A stretch of 64,000 nucleotides of DNA from positions 286,895 to 350,894 of the forward strand of contig NZ_FYDE01000005.1 in assembly GCF_900186535.1 (NCBI RefSeq). Reading direction: 5' to 3'. The translations under genes and the position numbers were made by a program. This document shows, piece by piece, positions 8,711 to 18,818 of this stretch. Every line of letters begins with the position of its first letter. Within the stretch, counting starts at the first letter, position 1. The notes beneath the pieces were generated by a model. It was not told where the DNA came from and ran no database searches. It saw only the letters and a program-made list of their open reading frames with translations. The stretch is from Marasmitruncus massiliensis (GTDB lineage Bacteria > Bacillota > Clostridia > Oscillospirales > Ruminococcaceae).

Positions 8711-11700
8711 ATGAGCAGAAAAAAAGCGTTTCACAAAATCACAGCCATGCTGCTGTCCGCAATCATGGTTGTGGGAATGACACCTGTGCCAGCATCGGCG
8801 GATACAGGTATGCTTTCAAATGGTGCAAGCGGCGAGATTATTGCCTTTGAAGCACTGAAATCAGATATTGCGGAGCAGAGCGTTCCCCTTGGCACATCTG
8901 AGGCGGATTTGGAGCTGCCGGATTCCCTGACATCGACCATACGGCTTGCGGCTTCTACGGAAGAACCGGTACTGGATTCAGGGGAACCGGATGAGAATTC
9001 AGGCAACGCTGATACGGTAAGCGGGTCAGCGATTGGTATGGATGAAATAGGTGATACCGAAGCTGGAGCAGGGGCGCAAATTGCCTCCCCCTCCGATGCA
9101 CAAGAAGATGGGGGTTACTTTGAAGCCGAACCCACGGAGAAAACCGTGGACAGCGTGACGGAAATCACCGTCCCCCTGCCTGTCACATGGGGTTCCTCGC
9201 CGGAATACGACAGCGAAGCGGCGGGTACATATATTTTTACTCCCGAGCCGCCGAAGGTATTTACTCTTGCCAGCAGCGTGGAAGTCCCGGCAATCACCGT
9301 GACCGTTGGTGCGGTTACCATTATAGGCGCAGTGACAGCCTTTGACGAACTGCCCGACGACATTCGCTGGCAGAACACCACCGCACCGGAATTCCCGGAA
9401 ACCGTAAGCGGTACGGTCGAGGGCGAAGCGGTCGAAATCCCGGTGACGTGGGAGGCCGACCATGACTATGACGCCGAGGCTCCCCAGCGCGGCCTGTATG
9501 TGTTCACCGCTGTTTTAGGCGAGGGTTATGGCCTTGCCGATGACGTGGAGCTGCCCCGTATCACGGTGTATATTCCCCAGACGGAGGGCAGGATGGGGCG
9601 CATGGCAGGCGGCGGCACAGATACAAGCCCGCTGGAAATCACCACGGCGGCGCAGCTTGCCGAGATCGCCGCGCTGGTGAATGCCCGCTTAAACGGGCTG
9701 GAGCTGTTTTTATTCAACAACGCGGACGCAAGTGTCAGTCTAAAGCTTATGAACGATATCGACCTCTCGTCGTACTCTAAAAGCGAGGGGTGGATGCCCA
9801 TTGGTACAAGCGAATTTCCTTTTACCGGTATCTTTGACGGTAACGATAAAAGCATCCTTGGCTTGTACATTAACCGAAACGTTGATTATCAGGGCTTGTT
9901 CGGCTATGTTGGAAATGAGGGAGCAGTGAAAAGCCTGGGCGTGATAAATGTAAATATCATCGGCCGAATTAATGTCGGCAGCGTGGCGGGATGGGTTCGC
10001 GGAACAGTGCAAAATTGCTACAGCACCGGCAATGTTACCGGCAGCAGTTATGTTGGCGGCGTGGCGGGAGAGGTTGACGAGGGCATGTTGGAAAACTGCT
10101 ACAGCATCAGCAACGTCACCTGTACAGGCTCCGGTACAAGCGGCGCTGTTGGCGGTGTGGCGGGGTGGGTTTCCGGAACGGTGCAAAACTGCTACAACAC
10201 CGGCAACGTCACGGGTGCAGGTACCAGTGTCACGATAGGAGGCATAGCAGGATGGGTCACTAATACCGGTATAATACAAAACTGCCTCAACACGGGCAGC
10301 CTCACCGCATCCGCCACAGGTACAGGCATTCTTAGAATTTGTGTCGGTGGTGTAGCGGGGTGGGTTTATGGGACGGTGCAAAATTGCTACAACACCGGTA
10401 GCATTACAGGCACAGGCATAGGCCCATCTATAAGCGCTTATGTGGGCGGTGTGACGGGAACTGTTTACGGCACGATACAAAACTGTGCCGCGCTGAATCC
10501 TTCAGTTATCGGTTTAAGTGCTGTCGGGCGCGTGGCAGGCAGCATCTCCGGTTCCGGCTCACTGATAGGCAATATTGCCTTTGGCGGGATGACCGACCCC
10601 GGAGCGGGCAAATTCGGCGGAACTTCAGGCAGCGATGATAAAAACGGCGAAACCAAAACAGCATCAGACATCAAGGCGGCAGGCTTCTTTGAAGAGTTGT
10701 TTGACAACGATACTGTATGGACATATGAGGAAGGCGAGCTGCCCGGCTTCGGCGCGGCAATCGATATGCCTTCGCATATCGTAGATGGCAGCGATCCGAA
10801 TTTCTTTGGTGTCGGCACCAGCGAAAATCCTTACCAAATCAGCACCCCCGCCCAGCTCGCCAAGCTGGCGGAGCTTGTAAACGCGGGGAACGCAAGCTAT
10901 ACTGCTGCGTATTATAGGCTTGAAAATGATATTAATCTTTCCGGTTACGCCGCTGAGGCGGGATGGGTGCCCATCGGTACCTACAGCAACCGATTCACAG
11001 GCACCTTTGACGGCAATGGCAATAAAATTACTAACCTAACCATCAACCGCGACACAGGCGAATATCAAGGACTATTCGGGTATATAGGCAGTGGCGGAGC
11101 GGTGAAAAACCTTGGTTTGGCAGGCATCAGCATCAATGGTACAAAAATGGTCGGCGGCATCGCAGGCTTTATGGAAACCGCCACATTACAAAATTGTTAC
11201 ACTATGGGCAATATCACGGCTTTAGGCTTTGTCGGTGGTGTGGTCGGTTATGTGGACAACAGCAGTACGGTGGAATACTGCTATAGCACCTGTGAGATCA
11301 AGAGCACCGGGAGTGCTCCTGACCAATGCCTGGGCGGCGTGGCGAGTTTAGTTCGCATAGGCAGCACGCTGCAGAACTGCTACAGCACCGGAAATGTTTC
11401 CCGCACAGGCACAGTCCAAAATGGTTATGCCGGTGGGGTGGTGGGCAGTGTAGCCGCAGCCAGCGTACAAAATTGCTACAGCACCGGCAATGTCTCCGGT
11501 GCCTCGCAGGCCGGCGGCGTGGCAGGTGGGGTTTCTTCCGGTTTAACTCGCGGTATGGTCAAAAACTGCTACAGCACCGGCATCGTCTCTGACAGCTACA
11601 AAGCCGGCGGTGTAGTGGGTCAAATCCGAGACACCACGGTAGAAAATTGCGTTGCACTTAACCCCTCAGTCAGTGGTTCAGGCTATGTCGAGCGCGTGTC

Positions 11701-14700
11701 GACACTATATGAGGAGGGGACTCTAAGTGGTAATTTGGCTTTTGATGGTGTGGAAGTCTTGAAAAATACTGCCTCGCAATCCATTACCAGCGATGCAGAT
11801 GGCGTAGACGGGTTATCCAAAACCGCCGCCGAAATCAGCGCTGCGGGATTTTGGACGACGGCAAGCGGCTTTACAGCAAATTGGGATACCGACACATGGA
11901 CGATAGAAACCGGCAAGCTGCCCATCCTCAAGGGCATTGCAGGGCAGGATGCTTCCATGCCGGCACATCTGCTCCCGGCGGGCGCCAGCTTTTTTGAGGG
12001 CGCGGGCACAAGCGATAGCGACCCCTACCTCATCAAAACCGCCGCCGACCTTGCCAAGCTGGCGGGGCTGGTAAATGCGGGAGCCTCACCTTATGCGAGT
12101 TCAGGAAGGTATTACAGGCTGGAAAAAGACATCGAGCTTTCCGCCTATGCAAGCGGGGATGGCTGGATGCCCATTGGAATAAATGCGAGCTACGGATTCA
12201 ATGGCAGCTTTGACGGCAACAACAAAACCATTACCGGGCTGACGATCAACCGTCCGGCGGCTGATTATACCGGTTTATTTGGCTATCTCTACGTCGACAG
12301 CAAAGTGCAGAATATCAGAATCATCGACGCAAACGTCATCGGAAAAGCCCGTGTCGGCGGTGTAGCTGGAAGTGCCTGGGGTGCAACCGTAGAGAACTGC
12401 GCCGTTATTGGCAACGTATCCGGTTTGGAGAGTGTCGGCGGAACAGTGGGTCGTGCCTCAAGCAGTACGTTAGAAAACTGCTACAGCTCCGGCCGTGTAA
12501 CCGGCAGCGGCAACTATGTTGGCGGTATAATAGGGTATCTTGAAATTGCTGTCACTACGGTGCAGCGCTGCTACAGCGACAGCAGCGTTTCCGGTGCGGA
12601 GAGTGTCGGCGGCGTTGCGGGATTCGTTGGAGCTGCTGCCGTGCAAAATTGCTACAGCACCGGCAATGTCACAGGCACTCGCTTTGTCGGTGGCGTTGCG
12701 GGAGATATTAGCAGCGGCAGCGTGCAAAATTGCTACAGCACCGGCAGTGTTCGGGGAACGGAGCATGTTAGCGGTGTGCTGGGTTTTCTCGGCGGCGGCA
12801 CAGCAAAAAATAGCGTAGCGCTGAACCCTTCCATCAACGCAGGCGAATACAATTATGGGCGCATGGTGGGCAATAACACCTCCGGCATTCTCTTAAACAA
12901 CTATGCGTTCAGCCGCATTCCCGGCACATGGGCAAAGAAGGGTCTAAATGCAAAAGACGGTGCGGATGTGACATCGCAGGCCCTGTTTGGCGACAGCTTC
13001 TGGACGACGGCGGAGAATTGGAATACATCTGCCTGGGACAGCGACGTTTGGACATTCGCCGAGGGTAAGCTGCCCACGCTAAAAGGGCTTGCGGGGCAGA
13101 ACGGCGACGGCGGGCTGTATCTGACGGCGCGGGATATCGGGTACGCCACAGCAAGCACGAACCCCCTAATTTATAACGGCAGTGAGCAAATTCCAACTAT
13201 TACCTTTGACGGCGAGACGCTGGTAAAGGGCACGGACTACACCGTCTCTATCACCAGCACGGACGGCAGCGGAACCAGCGCGGGTACAAACGCCGGAACG
13301 GTGACCCTGACCCTCACCGGCATCGGCAGCTTTTACGGAACAAAGAACCTTACCTATACCATAAGCAAAAAGTCGGTTACCATCACGCCCAACTCCGGTC
13401 AGAGTAAAAAATACGGCGCAACTGATCCCACGCTGACCTTTACATCCCTGCCTCTGCTGTTTGGCATGGATTCCTTCACTGGCGTGCTCACCCGCACAGA
13501 GGGCGCTGATGTAGGAACCTACGCCATTTCCCTCGGCACTTTAAGTGCGGGCGGCAACTACGCGCTCTCACTCGCTTCCAGTACGGTCTATTTCACCATT
13601 GAACAGGCCAAGGTGGCGAGCATCAGCACAATTATGGCCAATGTCAGCAGAACCGCCTATCAAATGCGCACTGCCACAACCGCGCAAGCGGTGGTGGATT
13701 CGGTGGGTCTGCCGTCAGATGTAAGTGTCATCACCGATGGCGGCACGGCAATGCTGCCAATCACATGGGGAACTGCCACAATGTACAACGCAAAGGGTGC
13801 GGAGTATGCGGCAACCGGTACGCTCACAGGCAACAGCAATATTGATCCAAACGGCGTGATTGCGAGTCTAACCGTTACCGTTGCGCCGGTTACGGCGGTA
13901 AACCCCACCTTCAGCGACACGTTGGTGGTCACAAACAGCGACAGCTCGGCTACAGCCGCTGAATTGGGAAGCGCCATTCTCCCCGCAAGCGGCAGCATTG
14001 CCGTTGAGGGCCAAAGCATTGCCTATACCATAAACTGGAACGGCGGCGAAATGCTGGACAGAACGGCTGTAGGCACCGAGCAGACCTTTACAGGCGCCGT
14101 CAGCTACATAGCTCCACCCGCATGGCTGACCCTGCCGGGTGACCATTCCGTCAGTCGCAAGGTATCTGTTACGGCAAAGCAACCCGTTACCATTGGCGGC
14201 ATCACAACCACCAATAAAACCTATGACGGCGCGGCATATGCCCCAAGCGGCACGGTGACCGTTGCAGGCGGCTCTGTTCCGGTAAATCAACTGGAATGGC
14301 TGTATGAATCCACAGACGGTGCAGGCTACAGCAATAGCACCGCGCCCACAAACACAGGCGCATATAGGTTGACCATTTCTGTGCCGGAAGGTAACCCCAA
14401 TTATGCAGGCGGCGAGATATTCAACTTTATCATCGCAAAGCGGGAAATCACCCTTGTTGCCGATAACAAGACGGTCATTAAGGGCGGCAGCCTGCCGGAG
14501 CTTACCTATACAGTAGGCAATTTGGCTCCCGGCAAGACCAAAGCGGATGCCTTGAGTGCCGAGCCTGTGCTGTCTTGTTCGACCTTTAACGGCAATGCGG
14601 TGGGCAGTTACGCCATTACTCTCACAGGCGGCACGGCAACAGATAACTACACCATTACAACTCGCACGAACGGTACCCTTACCGTTACGGAGCAGACCTA

Positions 14701-16552
14701 TACTGTTACCTTTAACTTGAACGGTGGCAGCCGCACAGGAGGGGGCGAGCTGTCACAGACCATCGCGGAGGGTGGAGCGGCAACTGCTCCCATCGTTACC
14801 CGAAATGGCTATACCTTTACCGGGTGGGATAAAGCCTTTACCAATGTGGCCTCCAATCTGGCCGTTACGGCGGGCTGGAGCTACAACGGCGGCGGTGGCG
14901 GTGGAGGCGGTTCCTCCACTGTGCCGAGCGCTCCAAGTGTTCCTGAAAAGAAGCCGGATCAGCCAGTGACGGCAACGGCTCCTGTCACAGCAACAACGGG
15001 AACAAATGGCACAGCCAGCGCAGCTATCCCGGATAAAGCCATCACCGATGCCATTGCCAAGGCGCAAGCTGACGCCAAGGCACAGGGCAAAACTGCAAAC
15101 GGTATTTCTGTGGAGCTGAACGTCACCATGCCGCAAGGCGGAACCTCCCTGACGGCTACCCTGACCCAAAACGCTCTGAACAGCCTTGTGAGCGCAGGGG
15201 TGTCCCAGCTTGAACTGGATGGGACGCCGGTTTCCCTCGGACTTGATTTGAACGCCCTCAAGGAAATTCAGAAGCAAAGCAGCGGCAATGTCAGCATCAC
15301 CATCGCCCCGGCGACAGGGCTCTCCAAAGAGGCAAAAGCCCTTCTTGGAAACAGGCCGGTATACAGCGTCACCATCAGCTATGTTGATAAAAACGGAAAA
15401 GCACAGACCATCACCAGCCTCGGCAGCGGAACAGCTACCCTTTCAATTCCTTATACACCGGGCAAGAATGAGGCTATCGGCTACCTGTTCGGTGTGTATG
15501 TGGACGCCAACGGAAAAGCACAGCGCATTGACGGTTCCGCTTATGACGCAAACAGCGGAAGCCTGCTGATCCCCACCGGCCACTTCTCCGTATACGGCGT
15601 GGGCTACACGGCTCCAAGCGCCAAGTTTACCGACATCGGAACCCATTGGGGAAAAGAAGCCATTGATTATGTAGTCGGCAGAGGACTTCTCTCCGGTACA
15701 TCAAAAACTACTTTTGCACCTGACACCGCCATGACACGGGGAATGCTGGTGACGGCTCTCGGCAGACTGGACGGTGTGGATACGAAAGCATACACCACCA
15801 ATAGCTTTACCGATGTGAAAACGGACAGCGTCTTCCGTCCCTATATCGAATGGGCGTACAAGAAAAGCATTGTGCAGGGCATCGGCAACCAACAGTTTGC
15901 ACCTGACCGGGCTATCACCCGTGAGGAAATTGCGGTTATCTTCGCAAACTACGCAAAAGCCACCGGCTACAAGCTGCCTGTGACCCGTGAGGCCACCGCC
16001 TATGCGGACGCTTCCAGCATCGGCAGTGTTTACCAAACAGCAGTAACAGCCATGCAGCAGGCGGGCATCATGATGGGCGGCACGAACAACCAGTTTAATC
16101 CGCAGTCCAGCGCCACCCGCGCGGAGGTCAGCTCCATGCTTCACCGCTATATCAAGCTGACCATTGACCCTAATACTGCACAGGGTTGGGCGAAAAACGA
16201 TGCCGGACAGTATCTGTATTACACGGACGGCAAAGCCCTTACCGGCACACAGACCATCGACGGCGTGAAGTATTTCTTTGAAACCACCGGCGTACTGAAA
16301 ACAGGCTGGATAAAGGACGGCGACAACTGGCGGTTCTACTCCGGCAACAAGGCGTTGGTCGGCTGGTGGAATATAGGCAGCGGCGATGCCCAAAAGACCT
16401 ATTATTTCACCAAGGACGGCCTGATGGTGTCCGGCAAGTGGCTCCAGATCGACAGCAAATGGTATTACTTCTACTCTGACGGCGCTCTCGCCAAGAACAC
16501 CAAGGTTGACGGCTACGAGGTAGACAAAAACGGTGTGAGAAAGACGAAGTAA
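8711..16552 (+). CDS. Giant SLH surface protein 1 (GLUG/MBG modules)
   Basis: A 2613-aa exported protein. ATG 8711 was chosen (GGAGG 8699-8703, 7-nt spacing); a TTG 69 nt upstream is unlikely. A signal peptide covers residues 1-32. Two Ig-like segments (about 145-285) precede three blocks of GLUG repeats (about 310-1455; units like VQNCYSTGNVTG..VGGVAG), each block opening with an AQLAELxxLVNA segment. MBG/Ig-like domains follow (1485-1995), then an InlB-B-like repeat, a poly-Gly linker, a conserved pre-SLH domain (about 2080-2300), three SLH domains (2304-2487) that bind pyruvylated wall polymer, and choline-binding-type repeats (2490-2611). It is likely an adhesin or S-layer-associated protein. 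A c-di-GMP aptamer sits in its 3' UTR. Confidence 0.88.
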   Translation: MSRKKAFHKITAMLLSAIMVVGMTPVPASADTGMLSNGASGEIIAFEALKSDIAEQSVPLGTSEADLELPDSLTSTIRLAASTEEPVLDSGEPDENSGNADTVSGSAIGMDEIGDTEAGAGAQIASPSDAQEDGGYFEAEPTEKTVDSVTEITVPLPVTWGSSPEYDSEAAGTYIFTPEPPKVFTLASSVEVPAITVTVGAVTIIGAVTAFDELPDDIRWQNTTAPEFPETVSGTVEGEAVEIPVTWEADHDYDAEAPQRGLYVFTAVLGEGYGLADDVELPRITVYIPQTEGRMGRMAGGGTDTSPLEITTAAQLAEIAALVNARLNGLELFLFNNADASVSLKLMNDIDLSSYSKSEGWMPIGTSEFPFTGIFDGNDKSILGLYINRNVDYQGLFGYVGNEGAVKSLGVINVNIIGRINVGSVAGWVRGTVQNCYSTGNVTGSSYVGGVAGEVDEGMLENCYSISNVTCTGSGTSGAVGGVAGWVSGTVQNCYNTGNVTGAGTSVTIGGIAGWVTNTGIIQNCLNTGSLTASATGTGILRICVGGVAGWVYGTVQNCYNTGSITGTGIGPSISAYVGGVTGTVYGTIQNCAALNPSVIGLSAVGRVAGSISGSGSLIGNIAFGGMTDPGAGKFGGTSGSDDKNGETKTASDIKAAGFFEELFDNDTVWTYEEGELPGFGAAIDMPSHIVDGSDPNFFGVGTSENPYQISTPAQLAKLAELVNAGNASYTAAYYRLENDINLSGYAAEAGWVPIGTYSNRFTGTFDGNGNKITNLTINRDTGEYQGLFGYIGSGGAVKNLGLAGISINGTKMVGGIAGFMETATLQNCYTMGNITALGFVGGVVGYVDNSSTVEYCYSTCEIKSTGSAPDQCLGGVASLVRIGSTLQNCYSTGNVSRTGTVQNGYAGGVVGSVAAASVQNCYSTGNVSGASQAGGVAGGVSSGLTRGMVKNCYSTGIVSDSYKAGGVVGQIRDTTVENCVALNPSVSGSGYVERVSTLYEEGTLSGNLAFDGVEVLKNTASQSITSDADGVDGLSKTAAEISAAGFWTTASGFTANWDTDTWTIETGKLPILKGIAGQDASMPAHLLPAGASFFEGAGTSDSDPYLIKTAADLAKLAGLVNAGASPYASSGRYYRLEKDIELSAYASGDGWMPIGINASYGFNGSFDGNNKTITGLTINRPAADYTGLFGYLYVDSKVQNIRIIDANVIGKARVGGVAGSAWGATVENCAVIGNVSGLESVGGTVGRASSSTLENCYSSGRVTGSGNYVGGIIGYLEIAVTTVQRCYSDSSVSGAESVGGVAGFVGAAAVQNCYSTGNVTGTRFVGGVAGDISSGSVQNCYSTGSVRGTEHVSGVLGFLGGGTAKNSVALNPSINAGEYNYGRMVGNNTSGILLNNYAFSRIPGTWAKKGLNAKDGADVTSQALFGDSFWTTAENWNTSAWDSDVWTFAEGKLPTLKGLAGQNGDGGLYLTARDIGYATASTNPLIYNGSEQIPTITFDGETLVKGTDYTVSITSTDGSGTSAGTNAGTVTLTLTGIGSFYGTKNLTYTISKKSVTITPNSGQSKKYGATDPTLTFTSLPLLFGMDSFTGVLTRTEGADVGTYAISLGTLSAGGNYALSLASSTVYFTIEQAKVASISTIMANVSRTAYQMRTATTAQAVVDSVGLPSDVSVITDGGTAMLPITWGTATMYNAKGAEYAATGTLTGNSNIDPNGVIASLTVTVAPVTAVNPTFSDTLVVTNSDSSATAAELGSAILPASGSIAVEGQSIAYTINWNGGEMLDRTAVGTEQTFTGAVSYIAPPAWLTLPGDHSVSRKVSVTAKQPVTIGGITTTNKTYDGAAYAPSGTVTVAGGSVPVNQLEWLYESTDGAGYSNSTAPTNTGAYRLTISVPEGNPNYAGGEIFNFIIAKREITLVADNKTVIKGGSLPELTYTVGNLAPGKTKADALSAEPVLSCSTFNGNAVGSYAITLTGGTATDNYTITTRTNGTLTVTEQTYTVTFNLNGGSRTGGGELSQTIAEGGAATAPIVTRNGYTFTGWDKAFTNVASNLAVTAGWSYNGGGGGGGGSSTVPSAPSVPEKKPDQPVTATAPVTATTGTNGTASAAIPDKAITDAIAKAQADAKAQGKTANGISVELNVTMPQGGTSLTATLTQNALNSLVSAGVSQLELDGTPVSLGLDLNALKEIQKQSSGNVSITIAPATGLSKEAKALLGNRPVYSVTISYVDKNGKAQTITSLGSGTATLSIPYTPGKNEAIGYLFGVYVDANGKAQRIDGSAYDANSGSLLIPTGHFSVYGVGYTAPSAKFTDIGTHWGKEAIDYVVGRGLLSGTSKTTFAPDTAMTRGMLVTALGRLDGVDTKAYTTNSFTDVKTDSVFRPYIEWAYKKSIVQGIGNQQFAPDRAITREEIAVIFANYAKATGYKLPVTREATAYADASSIGSVYQTAVTAMQQAGIMMGGTNNQFNPQSSATRAEVSSMLHRYIKLTIDPNTAQGWAKNDAGQYLYYTDGKALTGTQTIDGVKYFFETTGVLKTGWIKDGDNWRFYSGNKALVGWWNIGSGDAQKTYYFTKDGLMVSGKWLQIDSKWYYFYSDGALAKNTKVDGYEVDKNGVRKTK
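9640..13080 (+). repeat. GLUG-repeat coding region of giant protein 1
   Basis: Dozens of degenerate coding repeats of about 60-75 bp around the codons for N-C-Y-S-T-G-N-V and V-G-G-V-A-G, grouped in three blocks. Such near-identical units invite recombination and slippage that would change repeat number. Confidence 0.8.
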
Positions 16553-16570
16553 GAAAAACAAATCAATATA

Positions 16571-16651
16571 GACAAGGGCAAACCTGCTGAAAGGCAGGGA
16601 CGCAAAGCCGAGGGTCTAAGGCGTCTTAGGACGTGATGATAGTCTGGCCGC
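16571..16651 (+). ncRNA. GEMM-I c-di-GMP riboswitch aptamer, copy 1 (3' UTR)
   Basis: The sequence matches the GEMM-I landmarks in order: GGGCAAACC (16576-16584), a stem capped by a GAAA tetraloop, GGGACGCAAAGCC, GGGTCTAAGG, a second stem, then ATGATAGTCTGGC. The family binds c-di-GMP. It lies 19 nt after the stop of giant gene 1 on the same strand, not before a gene, and a terminator begins 13 nt later. The next gene is convergent. Confidence 0.85.
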
Positions 16652-16663
16652 TGAAAGTCAAGC

Positions 16664-16700
16664 AAAGCCTGCCCTCTTACGTGGAGGGCAGGCTTTTACG
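16664..16700 (+). terminator. Terminator behind riboswitch copy 1
   Basis: AAAGCCTGCCCTC (16664-16676) pairs perfectly with GAGGGCAGGCTTT (16684-16696), then T. This is the expression platform expected for a transcriptional riboswitch. It could also end the convergent kinase operon. Confidence 0.85.
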
Positions 16701-16796
16701 GCTTTTTACAACTATTATCGGTGGCATCAGACAGGACTTTCGCTATGAATGATGATGAAAGAGTTTAATAAGAAGATTTATATATAAAACAACCTC

Positions 16797-18068
16797 CTAT
16801 GCAGTAGCCTGAAATATAAACCAGCCATCCTTAACCGAAAACTGAAATACACCGCCATGCTTTTCTACGATATGAGCGATGCTTTTTGTGCCAAAGCCAT
16901 GCTCCTGTTCTTTTGATACTGGAAACCCTTGCCTAAATATCGGCTCTGCCTGAAAGCTATTGTGCAGATCAATGCACAGCTTATTATTTTTGGAATACAT
17001 ACGCAGCCGGATGATACGTTTGTTGCTATCAGGTATCTGTTCACAGGCATGGATCGCATTTTCCAAAGCGTTGGACAGAAGCGAGCAAAGCTCAGTATCG
17101 CTAAAGGGAAGCAAATCAGGTAGTTTCGCATCTACTGTCAGCAAGATTGACCCTTGTTTCGCTTTCGCAGCGAAAGCGGACAAAATCAAGTTGACGGTTT
17201 CGTTTCCACAAAAGCGTGTGGGCGTGATGGCATCCATGTCGGACTGGGCAGTTTGTAGGTACTCTTTGATCCCCTCGATGTGTTCTTTGGAGGCCAGTCC
17301 CTGTAAAAGAGCAAAATGGTGGCGCATATCATGCCGATAGGATGCGGCGTTCTGCTGTAACTGCCGCAGAGAAGCAAACTCTGTCTGCGCCAGTCTAAAC
17401 TGTGCATCCAGCATATCCTTTTCTCTTTGAAGGCTTGCCTGTTTTTGTGTCTCAGCGTAGTAAAGGATCACAAACACAAAATAGAAAACAGATATTGTTG
17501 AGGGCATGAACTGTACCGCCCATTCGGCGCCGCTGTAAAGCACATCGGTGTAGATGGCGGTCATATAGTCAAACAGATAGTAAAAAAGCGGAACTCCGCC
17601 TAAAAATAAGCAGGATTTCGTGGACTTCTCCATCAACTGCCGAACAGATCCGGCTACATATCTTTTCAAGAAATAATAGGCCAAAAACACGAATGCTATG
17701 TAAAAAATATGGTCTGCAAGCCTGCTGTCTAAAGCGGCTCCTGCAAGGAAACCAAACCAGCGCGGCGCTTGACAGCAAAGATAACCGGAAAGCACGCTGA
17801 CGGCGGATATGAGCCATGGCCGTTTATGGTACAGCGAGAATATCACAATCAGCGGCAGGTGGATAATCAGCGGATACAGCTTTGATGTCAAATCCAAGCC
17901 CAAAAGCCAATAGCTGGCGGTCTGGACAGAAAGAAAAATGACACAGAGCAGGCCGGTGACGAGCCTGTTTTTCTTTGTGGGTTCTATTCCTGCAAAGAGA
18001 ACGGACACCGTGAGGCCAAAGACCAAAGAAACACCAAATCGCAAGAGTCCTATCACTGTTACTGCCAT
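16797..18068 (-). CDS. GHKL sensor histidine kinase (AgrC/ComD-like)
   Basis: A 423-aa membrane kinase. About six N-terminal transmembrane segments (residues 1-205) are followed by a coiled stretch and the catalytic part: H-box YRHDMRHHF with phospho-acceptor H246, N-box LLSNALENAIHA (N333/N337), and G-box HGFGTKSI (390-397). This is the HATPase_c_5 type paired with LytTR regulators that often sense peptides. ATG 18068 is preferred, with a G-rich SD 8 nt upstream; it follows the regulator stop by one base. No peptide pheromone gene is recognised nearby. The gene converges on riboswitch copy 1. Confidence 0.88.
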   Translation of the reverse strand: MAVTVIGLLRFGVSLVFGLTVSVLFAGIEPTKKNRLVTGLLCVIFLSVQTASYWLLGLDLTSKLYPLIIHLPLIVIFSLYHKRPWLISAVSVLSGYLCCQAPRWFGFLAGAALDSRLADHIFYIAFVFLAYYFLKRYVAGSVRQLMEKSTKSCLFLGGVPLFYYLFDYMTAIYTDVLYSGAEWAVQFMPSTISVFYFVFVILYYAETQKQASLQREKDMLDAQFRLAQTEFASLRQLQQNAASYRHDMRHHFALLQGLASKEHIEGIKEYLQTAQSDMDAITPTRFCGNETVNLILSAFAAKAKQGSILLTVDAKLPDLLPFSDTELCSLLSNALENAIHACEQIPDSNKRIIRLRMYSKNNKLCIDLHNSFQAEPIFRQGFPVSKEQEHGFGTKSIAHIVEKHGGVFQFSVKDGWFIFQATA

Positions 18069-18069
18069 T

Positions 18070-18798
18070 TTAAGCACCCCCCTCCATTTGATAATTCAGA
18101 TATTGCTGCTTCATCTCCTTTGCCTTGCCCTGTGCAACAGGAACAGAGGAAAGGGTCTGCAAGGTAATCTGAAGGTTTTCAATGGTATCCACATACTGCA
18201 TATTCACAAGATAGGAGCGGTGGGGCTTCATAAAACACCCATATTTCATCAGATTATCGCAGACAGGGGAAAAGGCTTCCGTACATTCGATGACTTTACC
18301 GGAGCGCAGATGATAGAGCACGTTTCTGCCGATGACCTCGGCAAAGATCAAATTGGAGATCAATATTTTTTGAATACCCTCATTGCCCTTTATAATAACT
18401 GCATCCTCATCCTTTTCCAATTTAATCTGCTCCAGCAGCTCGTCAAAAGTGAAGAATAGTTTTTCTTTTGAGATTGGTTTGAGTACATAGTTGATAGCCT
18501 TCACCGAATAGCTTTCCAAAGCAAACTCAGGCGATGAGGTAAAGAATAAAATCGGTGCGGTTTTGTCAAAGGTGCGAATTTCCTTTGCCGCATCAATGCC
18601 GGTAAAGCCCGGCATCATAATATCCAGACAGTATATATCAAACCGCTTTCCTTTTTCCAAGGCTGAAATCAATTCAAACCCGTTTGGAAATACAGCGTGT
18701 TCGCAGTTTAGATGTCTTGATGTTCGGTACAGGTCGATGAGCTGTACCATATTGGATAGCTCGTCAATATTATCGTCACAGACCGCAATATGCAGCAT
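18070..18798 (-). CDS. LytTR-family response regulator
   Basis: A 242-aa protein with a receiver domain (1-120: acidic D8/D9, phospho-acceptor D59 in YCLDIMMPG, T87, K107) and a C-terminal LytTR DNA-binding domain (about 135-235, with the RSYLVN motif). LytTR dimers bind two direct repeats about two helical turns apart; exactly such repeats lie before the genes at 19407 and 21565, so these are its probable targets. The start at ATG 18798 has GGAGGG 6 nt upstream. It is in an operon with the XRE gene (20-bp gap) and the kinase. Confidence 0.9.
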   Translation of the reverse strand: MLHIAVCDDNIDELSNMVQLIDLYRTSRHLNCEHAVFPNGFELISALEKGKRFDIYCLDIMMPGFTGIDAAKEIRTFDKTAPILFFTSSPEFALESYSVKAINYVLKPISKEKLFFTFDELLEQIKLEKDEDAVIIKGNEGIQKILISNLIFAEVIGRNVLYHLRSGKVIECTEAFSPVCDNLMKYGCFMKPHRSYLVNMQYVDTIENLQITLQTLSSVPVAQGKAKEMKQQYLNYQMEGGA

Positions 18799-18818
18799 AA
18801 GCAACCCTCCATGTTCTA

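Noticed and set aside
9640-13080. Regular short repeats that could suggest a CRISPR array
   Set aside because: Units are degenerate, lie in frame inside an open reading frame, and encode GLUG motifs; there are no constant repeats with unique spacers.
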